Shown here: positions 21,996 through 33,740 of the stretch, piece by piece | Position numbering within the stretch: the stretch's first letter is position 1 | How the letters are laid out: each line of letters starts with the position of its first letter | Origin: Ixodes scapularis | Taxonomy: Eukaryota; Arthropoda; Arachnida; Ixodida; Ixodidae | Reading direction: 5' to 3' | DNA: 64,000 nt | Assembly: GCF_016920785.2 (NCBI RefSeq) | Contig: NW_024609880.1 | Coordinates: 32,945,152 to 33,009,151 of the forward strand | Program-made: the position numbers and the translations under genes | Notes under the pieces: generated by a model | The model's database searches: none | The model's input: only the letters and a program-made list of their open reading frames with translations | What the model was told of the DNA's origin: nothing

Positions 21996-24018
21996 GGACA
22001 AATCTCTGTGGCGTGAACTCTAAGAAAGCATGTGGACTTGCACATTTTGAGCTCCCATCAAAGCCGTGCGCCAGCACTATTCACTTCTGAATTGCCTCAG
22101 AAAGCTGTCCACGGGTTTGGAAGAGTGAGCGCAACGATTTTAGATTTCCCAACAACATGCTCGTGCCTGTAGAATCGGCAATTTTCTCAAATTGCGTCAC
22201 GGTGTCGCAAAGGATTCGAACGCCGTTTCTGGAGTAATCTAAGTTGCGATTGTTTTCTCTAAAACAACTGCTCTACGAGAATAATGATCCATTTATTATG
22301 GATCTCTATTACTGCGCGAAAACAAATGATTGACCCCTCGACTGAAGCTCGAGGCATGGTGAAAGCTACACTCCCGACCGTGGTTACCCGCGGCGCACTA
22401 TTTTTTCTTTGGAAGTAAGGAGCTCAGCACGTGCCTGTTGAGCAATCCGTGCAAACGTGGGCAATTATTTTTGTTACCACTTCTCCCCGAGAATGACCTG
22501 GTCTTTCTTCTCTAACGTCGAGTGCCTTGCGAAGCCTCATGTCGTCACGGCGAATTGAGGAAGCCGTGTGCTTGTGACGACGGCATTTGCCGTAAGTGCT
22601 GCACGCACGGTTTGAAATTAGAGCGCAAGGTCACTCACACTCCCCAAGTAATGCAAACAAAAATACACCCCACATGTGTGCCTTCGCATTATAATTCGAA
22701 ATATACATAATTTCCTGAACGCTATGCAACTTTCACATTGACACTCGAAGGGGCTACCAAATCAGTAACTTACTATGATAAAACGCTATACAAGGCAAAT
22801 ATTTAATTGTCATAAAATATGACTACTCAGGCATTTCTCTTTCTCGCAACGCGCTATAGCAACACCACCTAGAATAATGAGAGCATGTGCATTAGAATTT
22901 TGACGTCATCAGAATGAGCTGGAGCGATCACTCAGATTCGATACGATTGCAACGTCAGTGCTTGGCGTCCAATCAGCGCATTGAAGGACCCTCGGCATCA
23001 GCTCGGGCCCAATTGCTGAGCTGTCACAGTTAATTAGAACGAAAAATAGTCACTGATTTAGTTCAGCTCGCTTACAGAACACCCGAAAACGTCATATGAT
23101 GTCGGTTGCATTTCGGTAGCGCACATCATGACTCATTGAGCGAACACGTCTCGAGTCACAAACATTTTGGGGACTTAGCGATTTTCTTCATCGCAGGGGT
23201 TAAACCTGACCCCCGGCCCGATTGTTCACGCAGGCTCAGACGTCCTCGTAGATACGAGGAGTACGCAACAGCTGTGTGTTGCTAACTGCTTCTCGAGCCG
23301 TTACTCCAAGCACAAATTCAGCTCGAGACCGCAGGGCCCGCACTCAGCAGCGCACGATCTTTGAAAATACCCCCTTGATTCTCATTTTCATTCGATTCAA
23401 ATCCCACACTAACGTGATGCTCGTGTTTAATTTTGGAGTCGCCATCGGGTGGCGTAGGCACCGCGGAGCAGTATCCACTGCGAACGCGCTGCGCCTGTGG
23501 CTTCAGGGATGGTGCCGACGGAACTTTATTTCCGCATTTTCTTATGAGCGCCGCCATTTTTGGTTTTTAATGCAGAGCGGGTGCCCCCGGCGATCGTCAC
23601 GAAAAACAAAATCTGACTTTTTAAGCTTTAGATGCCGCGTCAGTAAGCTCAGACGGTATTGTTTTGCTCTGTTGCGGACTGTTTCAACGTGTCTGGTCAA
23701 CAAAGCGTTGCTTTACACTAATCCAAATCGATCTTCAGATAACTGGCAACAACGAATTTAAACGTCAAAATGGCTGAAGCGTTGTTCCTCTGAAACGAAA
23801 CCTGCATACTTGCCCTCGACGAATCCTCCCATCCTGCCTGTGGCTCCGGCCATGAGATCCCGTCACGCCGGAAAAACAACGTTCGCACGAGAACGGCCAA
23901 CACCACATTGAATAATCAGGGTCTGCGAACATCCTCCTCTCCTCCATGGAACGTGATCATTGTAGAATGGGCGCCAACGGAACAATCGGACCCGAACCCG
24001 ATTCCGAGCGTTCTTCGA
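21996..24018. other. Unassigned intergenic sequence
   Basis: The longest frame (23276-23761, plus) has no domain that I recognise. A short cysteine-rich frame at 22522-22710 has no signal peptide and no known spacing. No repeats seen. Confidence 0.4.
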
Positions 24019-24019
24019 C

Positions 24020-24378
24020 GCGTTGATTGGCCACAAAAACTGGCCGATCGTTGTGATTGGACACAAGACCCGGCCGAACGTTGTGATTGGACACGAGACC
24101 TAGCCTAACTTTGTGATTGGACACGACACCCGGCCGAACGTTGCGAATGGACCCGAAACCCGACCGAATGGTCTGATTCGACACGAGACCCGGCCGAACG
24201 TTGTGATTGGACAAAAGATCCGGCCGAACGTTGTGATTGGACACGAGACCCAGCCGAACTTTGTGATTGGGCACGACACCCGGTGGAAAGTTGTGAATGG
24301 ACCCGAGACCCGACCGAATGTTGTGATTGGACACGAGACCCGGTCGAACATTGTGATTGGACAAAGGACCCGCCCGAA
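24020..24378. repeat. 30-bp minisatellite with 150-bp higher-order period
   Basis: About twelve units of TTGTGATTGGACACGAGACC plus CGGCCGAACG. The variant pattern repeats every five units: AACGTTGTGATTGGACACGA occurs at 24077 and again at 24227, and ACTTTGTGATTGG recurs 150 bp apart. Because the unit is a multiple of three, long frames stay open on both strands (23957-24424 minus, 24113-24394 plus). These are not evidence of a gene. Confidence 0.9.
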
Positions 24379-24445
24379 GGCGCCGCAAAATTAATGTCCG
24401 ATTGGCGTCCTCGCTCGATCTCACTGCGATGACGTTAGAATTCTA

Positions 24446-24888
24446 CAGGGTGTCACAAAAGAAAATTTACACGGTCTTTTTTACCGCAAAAATAAACTAG
24501 GCATCGCCGAACGCTCATTCTCTGCCCAAAGGTAGAGCTAGAGGTCACAACCAGATGCCAAAGTTTCAGCCCGATGCGATAACTTAATAAAAAGTTATAA
24601 ATTGTTTTCTGAAAATTTCAATGGGAAAATGGCGGCCGACGGAGTTTTCGAATACATGGGGCTCTATGGCACCAGAAACCGAAAACGGGCAAAAATGGGC
24701 TCCATTTTCCCATTGAAATTTTCAGAAAATCACTTATAACTTTTGATTAAGTTATCGGATCGGGATGAAACTGTGGCACCTGGTTGTGACCTCTAGCTCT
24801 ACCTTTGGGCGGAGAATGAGCGTTCGGCGATGCCTAGTTTATTTTTGCGGTAAAAAAGACCGTGTAAATTTTCTTTTGTGACACCCTG
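24446..24888. mobile_element. TA-flanked fold-back element, 443 bp
   Basis: TA at 24444-24445 and 24889-24890 flank an almost fully palindromic element. The left end CAGGGTGTCACAAAAGAAAA is the exact complement of the right end. Arms of about 185 bp (AAAATTTACACGGTCTTTTT, ACTAGGCATCGCCGAACGCT, CATTTTCCCATTGAAATTTT) surround an 80-bp centre. TA duplication and CAGGGTG-type ends fit a Tc1/mariner-type MITE. Confidence 0.85.
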
Positions 24889-24890
24889 TA

Positions 24891-27065
24891 GTGAACAGGT
24901 TTTGATCGTTCTAGGCGGTGCTGGGGTAGCTCGGTGACCCCGACATAGGGACGCCGGCGGCGCCACAAAGCTGCGGCATGATCAAGGCACGAGGCGAAGG
25001 GCCCCCGCTCGTGCGCGAGCTTCGGCTGCCTGAAAATAGAACCTCGCGGAATTTGTCCCCGTGACTAAGCGGAGTGGGCTGTCCCGTCGTTCGTCGACGA
25101 CGAGAGTTCACGGTCCTCGTCAACACTCGCTCATCGCGGCGGGCGATCGCCGGGAAACTCGAGAAGCGAAAAGTGCCTCCGACCTCTTGTGTACCATGGC
25201 GTGTACTTGTCTACGGGGCGATGTATGCGTGTATTTTTATGGGAGCTAGTTCCGACAGATTCTTTCGTTTCAAGCTGTAACGCTGAACGAAGCGCCGCCG
25301 AAGCTGTTTCGTCATGGACAACGCGATGAACGTTTGGCACTTATTATCCTATAGGACAGATTGTGGCAATTGTTGACATTTCTCGACTTCAACTACAGCA
25401 ACAGTGAAGGTAAAAATTATGTTATTTAGCAATATAAATTTTGGAGCTCAGTAGCTGCGTGTTTTGTACGCAACATTTCGCTTTGAGTCATAGCAAAAAA
25501 AAGTGTGAAATTATACAAAGATGTGCCCCTTGCGCAAGGAAACCCAAACAAATATATAAGAAAATAATTAGGGACAAAGTTGGCGGGGCGCATGCACAAA
25601 GCGCATAAATGAAAGGAGTTAGGGCAGATGGATCTCTGCAAAACGATGTTTGTATCGGGAACTCCCACCGCCACTCACATGTATCCGTAAAAGCGAGAGC
25701 ACTCGGAGCGGTGTTTTGACTTTGTAAGCCATCATCTCAAACCACATATTTACGATCCCTACAACTGTTTCCAAGTTATCGTTCTATCTAGGGGAATAAT
25801 GCTCACTGAATGTTCCAGACTCGTGTCGCCGTATGGCTGGGGCTCGGGAGCTGCGACGCTGCACTCGTCGCGTCGTCGTTAGCCACGGGACACGGAGCAG
25901 AAGCAGCGCACGTTTGCAGCAGGCGGCTAATCGCTGCGTGAGATACCATCGTAGCGGGGCGAGAAGACCGGCGCTCAACCCGAAGCTGCAATTAGGCAAT
26001 TAGGCTTCGTTTATGGTCGCCGACGTCGCCATTAGTAGCACTTGTCCACGATGCGAGCGACACTCCTCCACTGCTACGTCTTCTCTGTCGCCAGTCGCCC
26101 AGATCTCAAGCGGCGAGAACAGTTTAAGCCACACCCCCACAGATGAGGGTATTTTTTGCGTTCCGACGTGCGTGGTTTCCACTATCTGTTTTTTTTTCGA
26201 TGAATCGCTACGTTTGCTGACATTTCTGAACCCTGATTATTCCTACTCTTTGAATGACTTCTCCTTGCAGTGTTCTATTTCCTTTTTTTTATAGGTATAC
26301 CGTCCGGAACAGAACAGGTCTTTAGGGCAAAAACAGAGACGCACATGTTTAAGATCCTACGGAGTTTTTAGAACAAGAAAACGTGGGAGAAAACAAATTG
26401 GAAGAGCTTGAAGAATAAAACATCTTGAGCTCTCTGACGATCGTGTGCTAAAGTCCCGCTCTGTACGTATTAGAAATAATGATATTGAATCTCTTGATTC
26501 AGATCAATGACATCGATCACTTACTGCTCACTTAGCCACTTGCAGAACTTTAGTGGATCATCATCTGATGTGCGGACGTTTAGACATCGGAAACGTATGG
26601 AAATGACGTCTGGTGTCCCCGTTATAGAAAACAAATGTGCAGTCCAATAAATTTCTGGTTCCTAATTTTCGGCATGAAATATTTCTCGCAATGGACAAAC
26701 TGAGCCGCCACTATGGTAGTTTTTCCGGTGACAGGCTCATGCTGGTGCTATTGGTATGGCTCACTGCCAAAAGCTTTCACACCGGCGACTTCTCAAAATG
26801 GTGGATTAGTGGGTGCGGTGCGATTGGTTGCATTTCCGGGATGTTCTGTTGGTATATTATATTGTTGTCTGTGAGTTGTTGACACATACTCAAAAAAGAG
26901 AATTGGGGTGGATCAGTATGATATTGAGAATTAATCTAGTAACGTACTAGAATATTCCGTATTTTACTTTCTGCGCACCTCTTTTTTCGTGTTACTTTTT
27001 TTATAAAACAAAGGCTTTATCAAGCACATGGATGCTGCCGACTGACAACGACTTCATAATTATTA
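24891..27065. other. Unassigned intergenic sequence
   Basis: Only short frames on both strands. The 81-codon frame at 26637-26882 is hydrophobic but unrecognised. No repeat structure seen. Confidence 0.4.
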
Positions 27066-27071
27066 TAATTC

Positions 27072-27130
27072 TTATGTGATGGCCCTCGTGACGTATGAGG
27101 GTAATTAAGTGAATGAATGAATGAATGAAT
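27072..27130 (+). mobile_element. Probable LINE/SINE 3' end with (GAAT)5 tail
   Basis: GATGGCCCTCGTGACGTATG leads into TAATTAAGT and then GAATGAATGAATGAATGAAT. Short tandem 3' tails of this kind mark the ends of CR1/L2-type retroposons. The body is too short to classify. Confidence 0.4.
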
Positions 27131-27134
27131 ATGA

Positions 27135-27545
27135 TTTTGGTGTTTCATGCTTAGGTCTTGAGAGCCCCACGCATTTCACTTTCACGACACAAGCTCTGCG
27201 TATTTTGGCTCAATGACATCCCAACCACTTACGTGTAATCCTATTGATCGTCGCTCTGTGAAGAATCATCGGAACCTAAGGACGAAGTAGATAACGCTAT
27301 TGCTACGCCCTTGAACCATATATTTTTTTTTTCGTCACGATCACTAAAGAAAAACCTCCTCTATTCAGTCGAACTAATACATGCATGTCCTTACCTCTCT
27401 CTATGCCTATGACTAACTGGAATTATCTCGCAGATAAAATTGCTCCACTATGAGGTATACTGGGCTGTGAAGTTACTCTGAACAAACATGTAAACTATAA
27501 GTCAGAAAAGAAGTCGACACACATGTGAAAGAGCAGACTAACAAC
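27135..27545. other. Unassigned sequence
   Basis: No gene or repeat recognised. Confidence 0.4.
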
Positions 27546-27547
27546 TG

Positions 27548-28070
27548 TTTATTTTACCTTTCTTCGTTTTCCTCATCTATACTTGAGTTTTGAAAGACGA
27601 AGATTTGCCTGATAATTCTTAGAGTTAAACACTGGATGATGAATGTCAACGTCGGAAATTGTAGACACCGGTGTTTTAGATGACGGGGAAATGCCGGAGC
27701 TTTGGAAGACAAATTTGTGTCTAAAAAATTCTGGAAATGACCAGAATGATGAATGTCTTTGCTGGCTTTTGTAGGCATTTGATCTCTATGGTGTTTGTGC
27801 CTCTGCTGTGGGCACCCTGGTGTGTGTGTCTGTGCTGTGGGTACCCTGCTAGCAAAGACATTCATCATCCCGTTGATTTCCACGACTTCTCAGGTACGTG
27901 TACCTATTCGTCTTCCAAAAGTCCGGTATTTTTCCGTTAACAAAAACACCGAAGTCTACAAGTACCCGCGATGACATCAATCATCCCGTCTTTAACTCTA
28001 AGAATTATCAGGCTTATCTTCGTGTTTCAAAAATCTGGTGTAGAAGAGGAACAAGAATAAACGTAAAATA
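27548..28070. repeat. Inverted array of about 115-bp units
   Basis: The arms 27548-27765 and 27848-28068 are reverse complements at roughly three-quarters identity. The best-kept block is CCTGATAATTCTTAGAGTTA on one side and its complement on the other. Each arm contains two related sub-units that begin GACATTCATCATCC and end near CGTCTTYCAAAA. The spacer has two GCTGTGGGYACCCTG words. Frames in both arms look alike because the DNA is shared. A transcript would form a long imperfect hairpin. Confidence 0.7.
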
Positions 28071-28074
28071 AGCC

Positions 28075-28740
28075 GTTCTCTTTTTCTGCGCTACAGTCAA
28101 TTAGACGAGGGGTATAGTGAGATCATGGCGCCGATACGCGCCATGCATTGCTGTGTAGTTGAGAGCGTGGAAAGGTTTCGGATGCACGAAGCGGCGCTGT
28201 GGTACCAAGGGCTGGAGGATCCGAGCGTTCCGAGAGCCTTCGGCAAGCAGGTTTTGCTTGGCGGTTTGGCGATGGTAACTGGCTTCGGTTCAGATCTTTT
28301 CCCCGTGTTTTCTGTCGCTTATTTCGAATGAAGTGAAATGTCGAACCGACTACGACGACACAGACAACGTCAATAGCGCTGCAGGTGCACTGAGGAGCGT
28401 GCGCTATTACAGGATAGATGACAGATGGAAGATGCTGAACAGTTTGAAGTGGGGGATGACTTGCGTCACCTAGCCAGTTCTTCTTTTTTTCCTTAACACG
28501 TATTTAACCTAAAGTTATATATCTAAAAATTTATAATTAAAAGACATATACGATCCGTACGACGAAGGCGCCTCTATGGAACCGGGCGCCCACACCTTCC
28601 GCCCTTCGGGTCTCCCGGAATGGAATAAGAAATATTCATCCTTCCCTCACCTATGCCACCAGTCAGAAAATCTTTTCTTGGTTATCTCGACCTTCCCCTT
28701 GTCTATTTTTGCCTCAAAAGCCCTAATTCCAGTGCGTTTG
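28075..28740. other. Unassigned sequence
   Basis: A 68-codon frame (28125-28331) has no domain. Nothing else recognised. Confidence 0.4.
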
Positions 28741-28741
28741 C

Positions 28742-29074
28742 TCAATTAGTCGCCTGCTCAGCTACTACAAAGTGAAACCCCTTACAGTAAAGTGCCAAGT
28801 GCTCAGCCGTCTCCTCCTCCCCTCCACGAGCTCCACACACAGTATCTACTTTCTGATATCTACCTCCATATGTCTTAGTCCTCAGCAATCCCGTCCTCAC
28901 CTCGAACAACAAGGAGCTTCCACTAAAATTGTCGAAGATGGGCTTGTTAGTAATGTCCTTCTTAAACGATCTGTAAATTCCCAAGGCCAATTTAGTCAGC
29001 ATGCCTCCTTTCCATATTTCCCTCTCAGTTTCTTTAACTCTCTTTTTTACTTTTATTTTCTCATCCGCTCTGCC
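28742..29074 (-). pseudogene. LINE ORF2 C-terminal fragment
   Basis: The minus-strand frame matches the tail of an arthropod non-LTR retrotransposon polyprotein after the RNase H/RT region. It has a basic segment, then FEVRTGLLRTKTYGGRY, then a cysteine/histidine motif VCGARGGEEETAEHLALYC, which is the C-terminal zinc-binding motif of I/R1/Jockey-type LINEs. The first Cys-x2-Cys pair appears to be reduced to one cysteine. There is no RT domain and the 5' side ends near an A-rich stretch at 29092, so this is a 5'-truncated dead copy. The frame continues upstream to 29281, but that part belongs to the neighbouring LTR region. Confidence 0.6.
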
Positions 29075-29126
29075 GTTCCTCACACGACAACAAGAAAAAA
29101 AAAAGAAAAAAAAAGTTCGAAAATAT

Positions 29127-29523
29127 TGTGGTTGAGGGTGCCACTGAATTTGAAGCCGAGCAACGGGCGACTTCAGTGGTGCGCACGGCGTCAAGGAACC
29201 CGGTACGAACATACCCGGCTCCGTCTTGGCATCCCGGGCCAGGCTCGAACATACCCACCTCCGTCCACCGTGACAAGGCATCGGGCCCGTGAAGTACGGT
29301 CAAGGGCACCAGCAACCAATGGGACCACCGATGCAAGCCACGGCCCCGCTGGTGACTATGGCAACCGTATTTCGAGGGACCAATTCTTTTGTCTTTCGCT
29401 ATTCGAGGGTTTTTTGTCATTTCTTTTTTTCCTCCCTTTGTTTATTTTTGTTTGTTTAAAATATAAGGTTATGTCTGTGCATCAGTCTTATGATCACTTT
29501 CTAATCCCGGACGAACCTTGACA
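29127..29523 (+). repeat. Candidate 5' LTR
   Basis: It begins TGTGGTTGAGGG and ends CCTTGACA, immediately before AATTGGCGGGCCTGCTAGGA, which has the TGGCG form of a primer-binding site. There is no second copy with which to confirm the boundaries, and the start is the less certain one. Confidence 0.45.
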
Positions 29524-29587
29524 ATTGGCGGGCCTGCTAGGATTGCTGGCGGATTACATCATAGTTATGTATTTTTCAGGTGGTGAG

Positions 29588-31560
29588 ATGGGTGAGGCAG
29601 ATGACGTGCTAGAACCGTAGATACCGACAAGCTAATCGCGACAGCTAAGGAAGCGGGCTATTCCGAGGCGGAATTGAAGGAGGGGTAGATGAGGAAAAAG
29701 TGCGGATAAGGGTCGAAAGAGCTGAGGAGCGCGAGAACTCGAGGTTATAACGTGAGGCGGTTGAGAGAACGTTAGACAGTTTTAGTCGACTGTAGGTTAA
29801 AGCTTTGCGCACGCAAAGAAATTGCAGGTCGAGAATGCGCATGCGCCGAACGCAATTGAAGGGCTAGCGTGTTGCGTACGCACGCAACGCTGGGGATTTT
29901 GCCTTACGGACTAGCTGGCTTTGAGAGAAGCTCTCGAGAGATCTTGGACCCAACGGGGGCACCAGTTTCAAAAGGGCGGTTACCTCGACTGGCGCATCGA
30001 GGGCAACGTGGTGTTCGCCAAGTTTAGTGTTACGTGAAATTGGGTGGTGTTCAGCTCGGGACCTCTTTCCGGGACCTACCGCGGTCGAGTCGGATTGCTG
30101 TGCAGCTGAAGGAGTGAGTAGTGAAAATGTTCACCACTCGCAAACTGCGTGAACGCTGCCATCTGCTCAAAGCTAAGCATCTTTGCGCAGTTCATCGCCC
30201 GAAAGACGAACAACTCTCCAAAAAATCGCCGATGTTGTCGCGTACTGCGATAGCATTAATAAGAATTTGTTTTTCCATGGGACGATTGGTGGAGGCTCCG
30301 CGATCGAATTCGGCTGCGAACTCGTACTCGTAGCCTCAGTACCCCGCAAAAGAGGGCGCTTGACCAGGCAGCATGCGGCATGGTTTAATTTAAAATAAAT
30401 TACTTGGAAGCTTTTTTAATTTTCAATATTTCTTTTGACGAGCATGGTGGTGCGGTAAGTGCTTAAATTCTACGGCTCTGGCACATTGGATCAGAAATAT
30501 CATGCGAGATGTTCACTCGGCAAAGTAACGCACAACTAAAATTAGCCCAAGCAGGTCGTTTTCAGCATACGCTATGTTATTGCATACGTAAGAGCCAACA
30601 ACTTTATACTAAAACTGTATTTTAGGGTGAGAATGCGCTAAACTACATAGGGGACGGGAGGTATTGCTGTTGAGAATCGCCGCACGAGGAGGTCACCAGT
30701 AGAGGGTTGATGGGGGACTCGGAAACGCGCCAGTCCAAACTTTCCACGGGAGTTCTCACAAACTGATCCGGCAGTTCAATGAGCGGAGGGATGACCTTGA
30801 TGCATATCTGTAGCAGTTTGAGCGCACGGCGACAGGGTTGGGGTGGCCGTAGGAAAAGTGGGCCACAACAGGAGGATTATGTCTGACCGGAGAAGCGTTG
30901 ACGGTGGTTGGTCGTATGACACCGATGGATGCGTTGGATTATCCCACGGTAACACTGGCTTTGCTCCAGAGATTTCAATACACGAAGGAGGGGTGCCATG
31001 AAAGATTCCGGGATGCTAAACCCGAAGGTGAGTAAACTCGGAGACAATTTGTTGCTAGGTTATCAGGGTATTTCGACCGATGGGTTGAAGTACCGGGAGT
31101 AGAAAAATCATTTGAGGCTTTACGAGACACTGTCCTAGTGAATCAGTTTCTAGTGGCCTGCTCAAGCAAGCTAGCAGCGTTTCTTAGAGAGCGAGACTGC
31201 CGAAAATTGCACGAGGTGACAGCCAAGGCTGGCGTCTTTTTGGTGGCGCAGATGCAACCGAGCGCTAGTTGTAAACGCAGGTGAGGGGTATCCTTAAATA
31301 GATTCAACGTTGAAGACTCGAATAATGATTGAAATTTTGACTTCAGGAGAAGCGGTTGCTGCTATCTATGTGGAAAAATGGGGCACAAGTCACACAATTG
31401 TCGATGCAAAGCACAAGAGTTTTGAGCGTTGGCGTGTTGTAAATGTGGACGCACAGGTCACAGGCCTAATCATTGCAAGGCAGGACCGGATAGACGACAC
31501 CAGGCCTCATGCCTTTGGAAGACTCTACCAACTGAAAGGGACGACCCAGACAAATCGTTC
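29588..31560 (+). pseudogene. gag of the gypsy element, broken
   Basis: Gag packages the element RNA. The N-terminal part (29588-29790) has the helical stretch ATAKEAGYSEAELKE. About 800 bp of unrelated sequence follow. The gag body resumes near 30700 with RRDDLDAYL at 30781 and runs to about 31280, with in-frame stops at 30811, 30850 and 31033. The nucleocapsid has two zinc knuckles in the same frame, CYLCGKMGHKSHNC (31360) and CCKCGRTGHRPNHC (31435), separated by a TGA at 31423. Both knuckles keep all their metal ligands, so the decay is fairly recent or uneven. Confidence 0.7.
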
Positions 31561-32020
31561 TTCACGCTGAAGAGCGGAGAAGAGGTCCCGGTGGTAAACG
31601 CTGCCTTTGAAAAAGCTTCGAATTTCCTTGCAGAGAGCACGCCAGTGTTTGAGGGACAGCTCGGAAACCATCTAATAAAGGTACACAGGGACACGGGATG
31701 TAACAGAGTAGTGGTCAGAAAAGACTGTTCCGCCGGAGAACTTTACCGGAAAATCGAGTGTTTTCTTTCTACTCTACCGGACGCTCAGGTACCTGCCCGA
31801 AGTCAAGATCCCCATCCAGACGCCGTTTCACACAGTCAAAGTTCTAGCAAAATGTATTAGGGACCTATTGTACGATCTAATTCTTTGAAACATTCCGCTG
31901 CCTCGAAGTGCAGACGATCCGGATATTGGATGGGTAAATACAAATGAAACTGAGGAGCGAAGTCCCGACGACGGCGCAGAGATGAATCGACGAGATGAGG
32001 TACGGGCGGTCATTCACGAG
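31561..32020 (+). pseudogene. Aspartic protease of the gypsy element
   Basis: The frame that contains the second zinc knuckle continues to RDTGCNRVVVRKD, which is the D-T-G catalytic triplet (31690-31698) with the usual hydrophobic neighbours. After about 31750 the similarity moves to another frame (LRYLPEVKIPIQTPFHT) up to about 31930, so a frameshift breaks it. Retroviral-type proteases act as dimers to cut gag-pol. This copy cannot make a full one. Confidence 0.65.
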
Positions 32021-32387
32021 ACGTCCTGTTCACGAAAAAGTGACGAGCAATTACGTTAGACAAAGTTAACGGAAGTTGCTGCAGCTCGGGAAACGATCGT
32101 CGCACGATCTGGAGCAAAGGAGAGTGAAGGGCCACGTCTGAATTTACCCCAGGCGTCAATACCCCGGAGGAGCTCCCCGGAGGAGCTCGCGAGAGAACCG
32201 AAAAAAAAAGACGACAGTCTTAAAAGGTGCTTTGGTAAGATCGGTAAGATCACCAAAAAACACGGATTCAGAGCGATTGTTCAGTTTGTGATAAAAAAAT
32301 AAGCTGATATACAAGACTGCCGAGTACCCATCGGTCAGGAAGAAAAAGCAGCTGGTGCTTCGGAAGTCTAGAGGAACGGTGATGACT

Positions 32388-33740
32388 ATGGCACATGATG
32401 GTATCATGTCGGGGCACCAAGGAATAAGGAATACACTCGGCCTAGGAGTTCTTCTGGCTAGAAATGCGAAGCAAAATCAAAATGTGTCCGGTCGTGCAAC
32501 GTCTGCCAACGCATGGTGCACAAGAGCAAAGTGAGCCGGGGACCACTAGGGAATATGCCCACGATCGGGACACCATTCCAAAAGGTGGCCATCGACATGA
32601 ATTGGGCCAATCACACCGATGTCGAGTCCGGGACACACCATGTCCTGTGTCCCGCGCCGATGGCTACTTGGTTTACAGACGCGGTAGCTTTACGGGCTGT
32701 TGGATCCTAGCAAGTTGCCGAGACGCTGGTAGAGATGTTCACACGCTATGGGATTCCAATTGAGATACCAGCGACCGCGCGACCAACTTTAAGTGAAACT
32801 TGATCAAAGAAGAAAGTCGTTTATTATCAATGAAGGACTTGCTTACGACAACCTACTATCCCATCTGTCATCGTTTAATCGAGATGATAACGGCACCTTT
32901 TTTCATTTTTGATTATTAATAGAGCTAGCCCCAGGGCCAATGCAGGGTGTAGCTCAAAAGAAAATCTCTTGTGGCCGATGTTTTGTCCGTTACACACACA
33001 CACGCGCACACACCAAACTAACGAGTTCATAGCGTGTTAAAACATCCTGAAACTGGAGGTCCACTACTTTAGTGCCGCAGTATTGTTACATGTTATACAT
33101 ATAAAGATTGGACTTAGAGCACTATACAAATTCAGAACAGCCTAGTACACAAAAAAGCGTGCGGACATAAAATGACGTAAAACAACAAAAAGTACAGTAA
33201 AACAGAAGCTAAGGAAAATGTGTTAAGAGAGGCCAAAGGACCGGGACAGGTACCCCCCCGCGCTGCCCTTCGCATACAGGGAGGATCCACAATCAAGTCT
33301 AAAATTTTCACCATTCGGGCTGGTCTACGGCAGAAGCATGCGAGGACCTCTGGCCATTCTAAAAGAAGTATGGTCGAGGGAAGCGTTGGAAGAGGAGGTG
33401 AAAACATTGTAGTGCTATATGCTCGGAAAAGGGAAAAGCTGGGGAAAACTTGCGAGTTGGCTCACAAATGCTCAGAGGAGGCGAAGGCTAAATGTAAGGG
33501 CTACTATCACAGAAAGAGTTCTAATCGCAAAATGAAGCCGGGCGACCTGGCTTTGATCCTTCTGCCAACAAATGCCAACAAAATGATCACACAATGGAAA
33601 GGACCCTTTCTAGTGACGACAAGAAAAACGAACTTGATTATGAGTGTAACGTGGCAGGTAAGAGGAAGATCTTTCACGTCAACATGTTAAAGAAATACGA
33701 GAGACGACTCGACGAGATCAAGCTGTCTGTAATATTGTAG
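32388..33740 (+). pseudogene. Integrase of the gypsy element
   Basis: The zinc-binding part has two histidines (AHDGIMSGHQG, 32391) and, after a frameshift, CRSCNVCQR-type cysteines (CNVC at 32495). The catalytic core starts at FQKVAIDMNW (first Asp at 32594). The second Asp region is degenerate, and the region of the Glu (TTYYPICHRLIEM) ends at 32886. A roughly 335-bp unrelated insertion with a CA repeat follows. The core then resumes from about 33225, and the C-terminal part carries PGDLALILLPTNANK (33538) and MLKKYERR (33684). The placement before RT is the notable point. Confidence 0.7.
32890..33225. other. Unidentified insertion within the integrase
   Basis: About 335 bp split the integrase core. 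They contain a CA-rich microsatellite (32992-33016) and end in an A-rich stretch (33180-33215), which would suit a small retroposon. Integrase similarity resumes directly after it. Confidence 0.45.

Noticed and set aside
22522..22710. Cysteine-rich short frame that might recall a defensin-like peptide
   Set aside because: No signal peptide, no known cysteine spacing and no exon signals. Probably chance.
24020..24378. CRISPR-like array
   Set aside because: Units are contiguous with no unique spacers, and the DNA is eukaryotic.
23957..24424. Opposed 155- and 93-codon frames with a regular peptide repeat
   Set aside because: They are translations of the 30-bp minisatellite, whose unit is a multiple of three. 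Both strands are open for the same reason.
27554..27940. Paired small genes in the inverted array
   Set aside because: The similar peptides in both arms simply reflect the shared inverted DNA repeat. There are no start context or splice signals to support genes.
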